From contig DATFLK010000130.1 of the NCBI GenBank assembly GCA_035267815.1, forward strand, positions 1 through 7,966: 7,966 nt of DNA. Reading direction: 5' to 3'. This DNA comes from DATFLK01 sp035267815 (GTDB lineage: Bacteria > Pseudomonadota > Zetaproteobacteria > Mariprofundales > Mariprofundaceae). Within the stretch, counting starts at the first letter, position 1; each line of letters opens with the position of its first letter. Shown piece by piece: positions 1 to 6,355 of this stretch. Both the position numbers and the translations under genes were made by a program. Below the pieces are notes generated by a model that saw nothing but the letters and a program-made list of their open reading frames with translations, had not been told where the DNA came from and did not search any database.

Positions 1-536
1 GGAGCGGCCTCGGCCTGTCGATGGCCTACGGCACCGCGCAGTCCCATCGCGGCACCATTACGGTCGAGAGTCGGCCGGGCCAGGGATCGGCGATTCGACT
101 CTACCTGCCGCTGCTAAACGAGAAGCCGGTCCGCCTCGCCGCCTCCACCAAACCGCTGACGGCCCGAGGCTCGGGTGACACCATCCTGCTGGCCGATGAC
201 AACAAATCGGTCCTGAAAATCGTTACGGCCATCCTCGAACAGCTTGGCTACCAGGTGATCCTGGCCATGGACGGCCTGACCGCCGTCGAGCTCTACAAAC
301 TCCACCGCAACGACATCCGACTCGTAATTCTCGACGTCGTGATGCCCCGCATGGGCGGTATCGAGGCGTGTCGTGAAATCCGCGATATGGATGATACCGC
401 CAAGGTCATCTTCCTGACCGGCTACGATCCCGATCAACAGTTCAACACCCGGGAAGGCTTCCCGGAGGTTGTGGTGACGAAACCGTTCGAGGTCGCTGCC
501 TTCAGCCAGTTGGTGAAGTCGCAACTGGAACGTTAA
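1..536 (+). CDS. Hybrid sensor histidine kinase, C-terminal part (ATPase end plus receiver domain); 5' end outside window
   Basis: The reading frame is already open at base 3 and ends at TAA 534-536, so only the C-terminus is present. It begins with SGLGLSMAYG, the G2 box of the histidine-kinase ATPase (HATPase_c) fold, followed by the usual closing strands (GTITVESRPGQGSAIRLYLP). A linker of about 20 residues leads into a full receiver domain. The expected receiver residues are all present: the acidic pair in LLADDN (bases 195-200), the phospho-acceptor Asp in VILDVVMP (codon 333-335), the Thr in FLTGYD and the Lys in VTKPF. The protein would therefore autophosphorylate on a His outside the window and pass phosphate to its own receiver. 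No DNA-binding domain follows, so a separate response regulator or phosphotransfer protein is expected. The sensed signal is unknown. It lies just upstream of the efflux operon on the same strand, but a regulatory link is only a guess. Confidence 0.93.
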   Translation, partial: SGLGLSMAYGTAQSHRGTITVESRPGQGSAIRLYLPLLNEKPVRLAASTKPLTARGSGDTILLADDNKSVLKIVTAILEQLGYQVILAMDGLTAVELYKLHRNDIRLVILDVVMPRMGGIEACREIRDMDDTAKVIFLTGYDPDQQFNTREGFPEVVVTKPFEVAAFSQLVKSQLER

Positions 537-577
537 TCCGCCTTTTTCTGGCAAGAGGAGCGAGGTGAACAGAACCC

Positions 578-596
578 TTTCAGGTCCATTTCAGGT
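578..596 (+). repeat. Tandem direct repeat TTTCAGGT, 11-bp period
   Basis: TTTCAGGT occurs at 578-585 and again at 589-596, start to start 11 bp, about one helical turn. This spacing is typical of paired half-sites for response regulators of the OmpR/PhoB class, so it could be an operator for the efflux operon starting at 708. The flanks also form a weak inverted repeat, GAACC 572-576 against GGTTC 594-598. The repeat itself is seen directly; the operator role is inference. Confidence 0.4.
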
Positions 597-630
597 TCAA
601 TCGTTACCTTTGCCGCCAATTGTCCACCCA

Positions 631-646
631 TGTGACGCAGATCACT
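631..646 (+). promoter_or_regulatory. CRP/FNR-family-like operator palindrome
   Basis: The sequence TGTGACGCAGATCACT contains the perfect inverted core GTGA-N6-TCAC (632-635 and 642-645). The outer base is right on the left arm (TGTGA) and T instead of A on the right. The known CRP consensus is TGTGA-N6-TCACA, so nine of ten key bases match. The centre lies about 69 bp before the ATG of the outer membrane channel gene. It overlaps or abuts the AT-rich promoter-like segment, so it could either activate or repress depending on the true transcription start. The regulator could be CRP, Vfr or another family member; none is encoded here. Confidence 0.5.
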
Positions 647-663
647 ATATCAGGCTATATTAT
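632..663 (+). promoter_or_regulatory. Possible sigma-70 promoter for the efflux operon
   Basis: A strikingly AT-rich patch (646-668) stands out in this GC-rich window and holds TATATT (656-661) and the overlapping TATTAT (658-663), both plausible -10 elements. The best upstream -35 candidate is GTGACG at 632-637, a 4 of 6 match with an 18-20 bp gap, lying inside the CRP-like palindrome. The hexamer TATATC occurs twice here (646-651 and 661-666). A weak -35 together with an activator-like site would fit a regulated promoter. The exact start site cannot be fixed from sequence alone, and a further -10 candidate, CATCAT, lies at 672-677. Confidence 0.35.
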
Positions 664-668
664 ATCAA

Positions 669-681
669 TCCCATCATGGGA
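669..681 (+). repeat. Short perfect palindrome TCCCATCATGGGA
   Basis: Six-base arms (TCCCAT and ATGGGA) surround a single central C. It sits between the AT-rich promoter-like patch and the Shine-Dalgarno sequence, so it would be near the transcription start or in the first bases of the mRNA. It could be a repressor site or chance; a one-base loop makes an RNA hairpin unlikely. Confidence 0.3.
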
Positions 682-693
682 AATTCCGCACGC

Positions 694-701
694 AAAGGGA
701 G
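694..701 (+). promoter_or_regulatory. Ribosome binding site that sets the start of the channel gene
   Basis: AAAGGGAG ends 6 bases before ATG 708-710. It supports that ATG over the internal ATG at 726, which would also cut off the positively charged start of the signal peptide. Confidence 0.8.
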
Positions 702-707
702 CGCTTC

Positions 708-2018
708 ATGACAGGCAGACAAAAGATGGCCGCGCTGACCCTGCTGGGCGGCAGTATCGCCATCTTTGGCGCAGCCCATCCGGCTTCGGCGGCATCGTCC
801 GATCCGCAGCCTTGGACCCTTCAGCGCAGCATCGAGCGGGCCATTGCCATCGCACCAGAAATCCAGCGTGCAAAAGCCGGTATCCGGGCCGGTCAGGGCG
901 ACGAGATCCGGGCAGGCGAGTGGCCGAACCCAAGCGTCAGCGTCCGTTACGAGAACAATATCCGGCGCATGTACCGCGAGAGCGGATACACCATCGATGA
1001 ACTAACCTACTCGCAGCCGATCCCGCTCTGGCGCATCAAGCCGCAACAGAAGGTGGCGCAGGAGGGCGTGCTGGCCGCACGGGCCAATGCCCTGCAGACC
1101 CGGCTGGACATCGAATCCCATGTCGCTCGCCTCTTCCTGTCGCTGCAGGTGGCCCACGACAAACTCAATTTGGCCGAACAACGTCAGCGCTTCACGCGCC
1201 AGCTGATCCGCTCACTCCGCAAGGTCTCGGGCGAATCTGGCATTGTTCGTTATGTCAAACCACTGGATCGGGCCCGTATGCAACTGCTGGCCGAGACGGC
1301 CAATCAGGATACTGCTGCCGCACGCAACAGCTACCACGAGTCGCTCGACCGCTTCCGCAACTACCTGGATCTGCCCGCCCGGGCACCCGTCCGTCTTCCC
1401 TCAATTCATCCCGCCGCGGCTCCGGCCCCGCTGCCCAAGCTGCGGCATCAGCTCGAGGGCAGTGCCGTCGCTCTGCGTCGGTTGAAGCACCGCATCAAGG
1501 CCGCCGAGGCCGGCGTGGACCTTCAGAAGGCGCGCCGAATCAGCGACCCGGTGCTGACCTTCGTGCACGGCAGGAACGTCAACATCTACAACTCCTCCTA
1601 CTCCTACAACGGTGTCCTTCTGAGCGTCACCCTGCCGCTATGGGACCAGAATACCGGCAATATCGAAAAGGCACGCGCCAACGTTGCACGCAATCAGTCC
1701 AGGCTGGCAATCGCCAAGCGCCAACTGGTCGGTCAACTGAGCCAGAACCACATGCGGCTGCAGCATCTTCTGAACCAAGCCGACCGCTTCAAAAAACGCG
1801 TGCTACAGCCGGCCCATCAATTCCTTCGCGACACCGAACGGCACTATGACGTCGGGGCGGCCACGAGCCTGGCGCTGATCGACGCCTACAATACCTACTT
1901 TAACGCCAAGAACAGATACCTGGATCTGCTCTTCCGTAGCCACCAGAGCGCCATCGGCCTCAACCGGGTACTGGGCAGATCGCTGCTTCAGCAGGATTCC
2001 GGAAAGGCACGTCTATGA
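708..2018 (+). CDS. Outer membrane channel of an RND efflux system, CzcC/TolC family
   Basis: The 436-residue product is a TolC-type outer membrane factor, forming a trimeric barrel and periplasmic tunnel through which an RND pump exports its substrate. It starts with a Sec signal peptide: MTGRQK, a hydrophobic stretch, then ASA with likely cleavage after residue 28. No Cys follows, so unlike many CzcC relatives it is not a lipoprotein. The mature protein has the two repeated OEP halves. The first contains GEWPNPSVSVRYE and YSQPIPLW. The second contains DPVLTFVHG and LPLWDQNTGNIEKAR (about residues 309-323), the family pattern near the second barrel strands. Long Ala/Gln/Arg-rich helices lie between them. 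The stop overlaps the start of the permease gene by 4 bp (ATGA), so the two are translationally coupled. Pairing with a heavy-metal-type permease suggests metal export, but the channel itself does not define the substrate. Confidence 0.93.
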   Translation: MTGRQKMAALTLLGGSIAIFGAAHPASAASSDPQPWTLQRSIERAIAIAPEIQRAKAGIRAGQGDEIRAGEWPNPSVSVRYENNIRRMYRESGYTIDELTYSQPIPLWRIKPQQKVAQEGVLAARANALQTRLDIESHVARLFLSLQVAHDKLNLAEQRQRFTRQLIRSLRKVSGESGIVRYVKPLDRARMQLLAETANQDTAAARNSYHESLDRFRNYLDLPARAPVRLPSIHPAAAPAPLPKLRHQLEGSAVALRRLKHRIKAAEAGVDLQKARRISDPVLTFVHGRNVNIYNSSYSYNGVLLSVTLPLWDQNTGNIEKARANVARNQSRLAIAKRQLVGQLSQNHMRLQHLLNQADRFKKRVLQPAHQFLRDTERHYDVGAATSLALIDAYNTYFNAKNRYLDLLFRSHQSAIGLNRVLGRSLLQQDSGKARL

Positions 2019-5000
2019 TCGAACCACTGGTTCGCTTTTCACTCAGCCAGCGAGTGATGTTGCTGCTTGCCGCCGTCACACTGGCCGGAGCCGGCCTCTG
2101 GGCCTTCCGTACGCTACCTATCGACGCCTTCCCGGACGTCTCCTCGCCGCAGGTGGAGATTGTCGTCAAGGCGCCTGGCATGGCGCCGGAGGAGGCTGAG
2201 TCGCAGATCACCTTCCCAATCGAGATGGCCTTGCAGGGGCTCCCGCACGAGAAGGTCATGCGGTCCACCTCCAAGTATGCGCTGTCGGACATCGTCATCG
2301 ACTTCAGCGACGGCACCGACATCTACTGGGCCCGCCAGCAGATCTCCCAGCGCCTCAATCAGGTATGGGGCTCGCTGCCCGCCAACATCTCCGGCGGCCT
2401 CCTGCCCGTGACAACGCCACTGGGCAGCATCTACATGTATCGCATCGAAGGGAAAGGCTACAGCATCCGCGAGCTCCGCACCCTGCAGGACTGGGTCATC
2501 CGCCCCCGCCTGCGTACCGTGACCGGCGTCGCCGACGTCAACTCGCTGGGTGGCGCAGTGCGCGCCTTCCGGGTCACGCCCGACCCCGATAAATTGACCC
2601 GATACGGCCTGACGCTGAACGACATCAAACAGGCGTTGATGAACAACAACCGCAACTCCGGCGGCGACCGGGTCACCATGCACTCGACCAACTTCCTGAT
2701 CCGCAGCATCGGCAAGCTCAACAACGTGCAGGATATCAACAACATCACGCTCGCCCTGCGCAACGCCCATCCGGTCCATATCAGTGATGTGGCAGAGGTA
2801 AAGATCGGGGCGATGACCCGCTACGGGGCTGTCACCGCGGACGGACAGGGCGAGGTGGTCACCGGCCTAGCACTGCTACGCCGCGGCGCCAACAGCCGCA
2901 CCGCCGTGGACGGCATCAAGAAAGAGTTCGACAAACTGCAGCACTCCCTGCCGGAGGGGGTGCATATCGTCCCCTTCTACGACCGCAGCACGCTGGTCAA
3001 GAAGGCGGTCTGGACAGTGCAGAAGGCGCTGAGCGAGGCGGTGATCCTGGTGCTGATTGTGCTGCTGATCATGCTTGGGGATCTGCGCAGCGCCCTGACG
3101 GTGGCCCTGATCCTGCCGCTCTCCGTGCTCTTCACCTTCGTCATGATGAAGGTCTTCGGCATCAGCGCCAACCTGATGTCCCTCGGCGGGCTGGCCATCG
3201 CGATCGGTATCCTAGTCGATGCCGCCGTCGTCGTGGTCGAAAATATCCATTCGCGCCTGTCACAGGCCGGGCCAGAGGCCGACCGACTGCACATTACCTA
3301 CCGGGCCACGCTCGAGGTCGCCACGCCCGTGCTCGCTGGCATCCTGATCATTATCGCCGTCTTCCTGCCGCTGTTCAGCCTCACCGGTCTGGAGGGCAAG
3401 ATGTTCAAGCCACTGGCCATCACCATCGCCTTCGCGCTGGTCGGCTCTCTGGTCCTTTCGATGACCGTCATTCCGGTGCTGGCCAGCATGATCATGCGTG
3501 CCAAGAGCGGGGGGGGCGACGGGGAGCATTCGGATGGCTTCCTGCTCCATACGCTCAAGCGCCTCTACCTGCCGGTCATGGAGGTGGTGCTCCGCCATCG
3601 CTGGATTGCACTGACCGTCGCCCTGTCGGCCCTGGCCTTCGCAGGATGGCTCTTCCCGCAGATCGGCAAGGAGTTCATGCCGACAATGGACGAGGGCACC
3701 ACCGTCGTCACGGTCGAGAAGGCCTCTGATATCTCACTGCACGACTCGCTGGTCATGGACCAGCATATCCAGAAGGCAATGATGTCGCTGCCAGAGGTTA
3801 CCGGCGTCGTCTCCCGGACCGGCTCGGATGCCCTTCGGATGGACCCGATGGGGCTCTACCAGACCGATAATTTCCTCGAGACGATCCCGCGCGAGAAGTG
3901 GACGCGCAGCCTTCCCGAGTTCAAGAAGGCACTGAACGACAAGCTCTCGCAGCTCAAGGGGATCGAGTTCGCCTTTACCCAGCCGATCCAGATGCGCGTC
4001 TCGGAGATGCTGACCGGCGTACGGGCCGCAGTGGCCATCAAGCTCTACGGTGACGATCTGCACAAGCTCGACCAGCTCTCCGGCCGGATCGTCAAGCTGA
4101 TCGGCAAGATCCCCGGTGCCGAGGGCATCTTCCGCGGCCGCCTCTCCGGCCAGCATTACGTCCAGGTCGACATCAAGAGCAATGCGATCGCCCGCTACGG
4201 CATCAATGTGCAGGCCATCAACCAAGTGATCGAAACTGGCGTGGCCGGCCGAGTCGCCACGACGGTGATCGAGAACAACCGCCGCACCGGTGTACTCCTC
4301 CGTCTGCCGGAGGACAAGCGCAACTCACCGGAGGCAATCGGCAACCTGCTGGTACAGACACAGGGCCGGGCCAAGGTACCGCTACGGCTGCTGGCCAATA
4401 TCCACAAGACCCAGGGGCCGGTCGAAGTGACGCGCGAGTCGGCTCACCGCCAGGTGATCATCCAGTCGAATGTGAAGGGGCGCGATATCGTCGGATTCGT
4501 CAATGACATCAAGAAAGCAATCGGCAACAACATCAAGCTGCCACAGGGGTACTACGTCACCTACGGCGGCCAGTTTGAGAACCAGCAGCGCGCCTCTGCC
4601 CGACTGGCCATGGTCATCCCGCTCTCCATCGTGCTGATCTTCCTGATGCTCTTCTCGACCTTCCGGTCGGTCCGGCAGGCGGGGATCATCCTGCTCAACA
4701 TCCCCTTCGCCATGATTGGCGGTGTCATCAGCCTCTATATCTCCGGTCTCTATATGTCGGTGCCGGCCTCGGTCGGGTTCATCACCCTGTTCGGCGTGGC
4801 CGTACTCAACGGTGTGGTGATGGTCAGCTATTTCAACCAGCTGCGTGAATCGGGCAACAGCGTCATGGAGAGTGTCCGGCAGGGTGCGGAGCGTCGGCTT
4901 CGCCCCGTACTGATGACCGCGATGATCGCCAGCCTCGGGCTTCTGCCCCTGCTGACAGCCACCGGCACCGGTTCCCATCTGCAGAAGCCACTGGCCGTGG

Positions 5001-5122
5001 TGGTCATCGGTGGCCTGGTCACCTCCACCCTGTTGACACTGCTTCTGCTGCCAATGTTCTATAGCTGGGTCGAGCAGCGCGCCGAACAGCGCCTGCGGGC
5101 CAGGGGAGAGAAAACCGCATGA
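2015..5122 (+). CDS. RND efflux permease, heavy-metal (CzcA/CusA) type
   Basis: The 1035-residue product is an inner membrane proton-driven exporter, full length for the HME-RND family. TM1 is at about 14-31, followed by the conserved LPIDAFPDVS and a large periplasmic domain. TM2-6 lie at about 340-490, a variable cytoplasmic loop at about 497-510, TM7 at about 529-547, a second periplasmic domain beginning with KEFMPTMDEG (from 552), and TM8-12 from about 864 to 1018. Family signatures include GTDIYWARQQISQRL and FTQPIQMRVSEMLTGVR (about 654-670), which resembles CzcA rather than CusA. The fourth helix reads GGLAIAIGILVDAAVVVVEN (391-410). Asp402 matches the conserved proton-relay Asp (Asp408 in CzcA, Asp405 in CusA), but the preceding CzcA Asp (DFG) is Ala396. 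Metal specificity is therefore unclear. GGAAAGG (2001-2007) is a good ribosome site for ATG 2015. No periplasmic adaptor gene is beside it. Confidence 0.95.
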   Translation: MIEPLVRFSLSQRVMLLLAAVTLAGAGLWAFRTLPIDAFPDVSSPQVEIVVKAPGMAPEEAESQITFPIEMALQGLPHEKVMRSTSKYALSDIVIDFSDGTDIYWARQQISQRLNQVWGSLPANISGGLLPVTTPLGSIYMYRIEGKGYSIRELRTLQDWVIRPRLRTVTGVADVNSLGGAVRAFRVTPDPDKLTRYGLTLNDIKQALMNNNRNSGGDRVTMHSTNFLIRSIGKLNNVQDINNITLALRNAHPVHISDVAEVKIGAMTRYGAVTADGQGEVVTGLALLRRGANSRTAVDGIKKEFDKLQHSLPEGVHIVPFYDRSTLVKKAVWTVQKALSEAVILVLIVLLIMLGDLRSALTVALILPLSVLFTFVMMKVFGISANLMSLGGLAIAIGILVDAAVVVVENIHSRLSQAGPEADRLHITYRATLEVATPVLAGILIIIAVFLPLFSLTGLEGKMFKPLAITIAFALVGSLVLSMTVIPVLASMIMRAKSGGGDGEHSDGFLLHTLKRLYLPVMEVVLRHRWIALTVALSALAFAGWLFPQIGKEFMPTMDEGTTVVTVEKASDISLHDSLVMDQHIQKAMMSLPEVTGVVSRTGSDALRMDPMGLYQTDNFLETIPREKWTRSLPEFKKALNDKLSQLKGIEFAFTQPIQMRVSEMLTGVRAAVAIKLYGDDLHKLDQLSGRIVKLIGKIPGAEGIFRGRLSGQHYVQVDIKSNAIARYGINVQAINQVIETGVAGRVATTVIENNRRTGVLLRLPEDKRNSPEAIGNLLVQTQGRAKVPLRLLANIHKTQGPVEVTRESAHRQVIIQSNVKGRDIVGFVNDIKKAIGNNIKLPQGYYVTYGGQFENQQRASARLAMVIPLSIVLIFLMLFSTFRSVRQAGIILLNIPFAMIGGVISLYISGLYMSVPASVGFITLFGVAVLNGVVMVSYFNQLRESGNSVMESVRQGAERRLRPVLMTAMIASLGLLPLLTATGTGSHLQKPLAVVVIGGLVTSTLLTLLLLPMFYSWVEQRAEQRLRARGEKTA

Positions 5123-5427
5123 AGATGCTCAATATCGTGACCCACGCCAACATGCAGCATGAGCTGGCCGACACCCTGCGACGCATCGAGCAAGTGCAAG
5201 GCTTCACCTTCACACCCGTGCAGGGACACGGCAGCCATGTCGACTGCGATCCCTTTCTCTCCAGCCGCGACCGGGTGGTCGGCTACACCCCGCGCATCAA
5301 GATCGAGATCCTGCTGCCGGACGAGGATGTGGAGCCAGTGCTCTCGAAAGTCCGCGCCGCGATGGAACATGAGCGCAATCAGGGCTTCTACTGGGTTTCG
5401 CCTGCCGAAACATCGGGCCTGCTGTAA
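5119..5427 (+). CDS. DUF3240 family small protein (PII/CutA-like), last gene of the RND operon
   Basis: The 102-residue soluble product has no signal peptide or membrane segment. It looks like DUF3240: an N-terminal strand (MLNIVTH), a helix (LADTLRRIEQ), the characteristic GHGSH segment, a strand with basic and acidic ends (YTPRIKIEILLPDEDVEPVL), a second helix and a closing YWVSP. This order fits a ferredoxin-like PII/CutA fold. Genes of this family are known from the ends of CzcA/CusA-type operons, where a sensing or modulating role is assumed but, as far as I know, not proven. His37, His40 and Cys43 form an HxxHxxC cluster, and Cys43 is the only cysteine, which could allow metal binding. 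The ATG overlaps the permease stop by 4 bp, with AGGGGAG (5102-5108) upstream, so it should be made together with the pump. Confidence 0.75.
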   Translation: MKMLNIVTHANMQHELADTLRRIEQVQGFTFTPVQGHGSHVDCDPFLSSRDRVVGYTPRIKIEILLPDEDVEPVLSKVRAAMEHERNQGFYWVSPAETSGLL

Positions 5428-5514
5428 CGCCATTCCGCAACCTGACGGGTCACGCCATGGCGAAAAAACACATATCGGTATAGCGTTGCGCCCAACCTGA
5501 AGACGGTACCGCCC

Positions 5515-5537
5515 CCGGTTGGACAGAGTCGAACCGG
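5515..5537 (+). repeat. Inverted repeat in the panB leader
   Basis: CCGGTT (5515-5520) is complementary to AACCGG (5532-5537) with an 11-base loop, 15 bases before the panB Shine-Dalgarno sequence. CGGT inside the left arm (5516-5519) could instead pair with ACCG at 5508-5511. The stem is only 6 bp and has no T run, so it is not a terminator. The rest of the 139-bp gap after the efflux operon shows no convincing promoter. Confidence 0.3.
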
Positions 5538-5552
5538 CACGCGGACCGAAGC

Positions 5553-5559
5553 GGAAGGA
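5553..5559 (+). promoter_or_regulatory. Ribosome binding site that sets the panB start
   Basis: GGAAGGA ends 7 bases before ATG 5567-5569. It decides for this ATG against the in-frame upstream TTG at 5519, whose extra 16 residues (rich in Arg, Lys and Asp) have no counterpart in known PanB proteins. Confidence 0.8.
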
Positions 5560-5566
5560 CGACAAT

Positions 5567-6355
5567 ATGACCGATATGAACCCCGTCACTGCGGCGACGC
5601 TCGCGCGCACCAAGCAGGATGGCCACAAAACCGCATGGCTGACGGCCTACGATGCCGTCTCCGCGCAGATCGCCGAGGCCGCCGGCATCGATGTGCTGCT
5701 GGTCGGCGACTCCATGGCCAACGCCTGTCTCGGCATGGAGACCACTCTCCCTGTCACCCTGGAACAGATGATCCACCATACTGCCGCCGTGGTGCGCGGC
5801 AGAAGCCGCGCCTGGGTCGTCTGCGACCTCCCCTTCGGCAGCTACCAGAAATCCCCCGAGCAGGCCTTCGATGCCTCGGTGCAGGTGTTGCAACAAAGCG
5901 GCTGCGATGCCGTAAAACTGGAGGGTGGCGTACACATAGCCGGGACGATCCGTTTCCTGGCCGAACGCGGTATCGCCGTCGTCGCCCATATCGGGCTGAC
6001 ACCGCAGTCGGTGAAACACTTCGGCAGCCTGCGCCGCCGCGGCACGAACGAGAAAGAGGCGGCGCAGCTGATCGCCGATGCTCAAGCCGTTACCGATGCC
6101 GGCGCCGTGGCTCTAGTATTGGAAAACATCCCCCCGCAGATCGCCGTCGCGATCACGCGAAGCACCGATATCCCGACCGTCGGCATCGGCGCCGGTCCCG
6201 ATTGCGATGCGCAGGTACTGGTCTGGCACGACCTGCTCGGCATCTCCGAATCCAATCCCCCCTTCGCCCCGGCCTACGCCAATGTGCGCCAGGTAATGAG
6301 CGAGGCCATCACCCGCTGGGCCGACGACGTACGTCAGGGGAAATTTCCGAAATGA
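5567..6355 (+). CDS. panB: 3-methyl-2-oxobutanoate hydroxymethyltransferase (ketopantoate hydroxymethyltransferase)
   Basis: PanB transfers a hydroxymethyl group from methylenetetrahydrofolate to 2-oxoisovalerate to give ketopantoate, the first committed step of pantothenate synthesis in the cytoplasm. The 262-residue product matches the usual length (264 in E. coli). It is a TIM-barrel enzyme with Mg-binding residues in VGDSM (Asp48), CDLPFGSY (Asp87) and KLEGG (Glu119), and the likely catalytic acid in VLENIP (Glu186). AHIGLTPQSV and GIGAGPDCD are also conserved family segments. One odd point is the segment after HIGLTPQSV: it reads FGSLRRRGTN, where E. coli has FGGYKVQGRG. The stop overlaps the panC start by 4 bp. 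It is most likely the first gene of a panBCD operon; read-through from the efflux operon 139 bp upstream cannot be excluded. Confidence 0.96.
   Translation: MTDMNPVTAATLARTKQDGHKTAWLTAYDAVSAQIAEAAGIDVLLVGDSMANACLGMETTLPVTLEQMIHHTAAVVRGRSRAWVVCDLPFGSYQKSPEQAFDASVQVLQQSGCDAVKLEGGVHIAGTIRFLAERGIAVVAHIGLTPQSVKHFGSLRRRGTNEKEAAQLIADAQAVTDAGAVALVLENIPPQIAVAITRSTDIPTVGIGAGPDCDAQVLVWHDLLGISESNPPFAPAYANVRQVMSEAITRWADDVRQGKFPK

Noticed and set aside
620..1000. Open frame starting in the promoter region and overlapping the channel gene
   Set aside because: Its product is Arg- and Pro-rich without family features, while the overlapping frame from 708 has a signal peptide, ribosome site and full OEP domains.
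2114..2779. 221-codon open frame on the minus strand opposite the RND permease gene
   Set aside because: It is an antisense shadow of a strongly conserved gene, with low-complexity composition and no family resemblance.
4382..4978. 198-codon minus-strand open frame rich in His, Asp, Glu and Gln
   Set aside because: The charged composition comes from the complement of hydrophobic and GC-rich codons of the permease membrane segments. There is no start context or domain.
5453..5468. Perfect palindrome CGCCATGGCG followed by six A, after the efflux operon
   Set aside because: A rho-independent terminator needs a T run after the hairpin on the transcribed strand. Here the + strand has A residues, and on the minus strand the T run precedes the stem. 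The stem would also have no loop.
5478..5491. TATAG and TTGCGC as promoter elements for panB
   Set aside because: No matching partner hexamer is found at a suitable distance for either, so no promoter is called.
5450..6085. 211-codon open frame on the minus strand opposite panB
   Set aside because: It lies antisense to the well-identified panB, has no recognisable domain, and is explained by GC-rich codon bias in panB.
5635..6351. Long in-frame extension upstream of panC
   Set aside because: It overlaps panB in another frame, is an Arg- and Pro-rich translation typical of shadow frames in GC-rich DNA, and PanC has its standard N-terminus at 6352.
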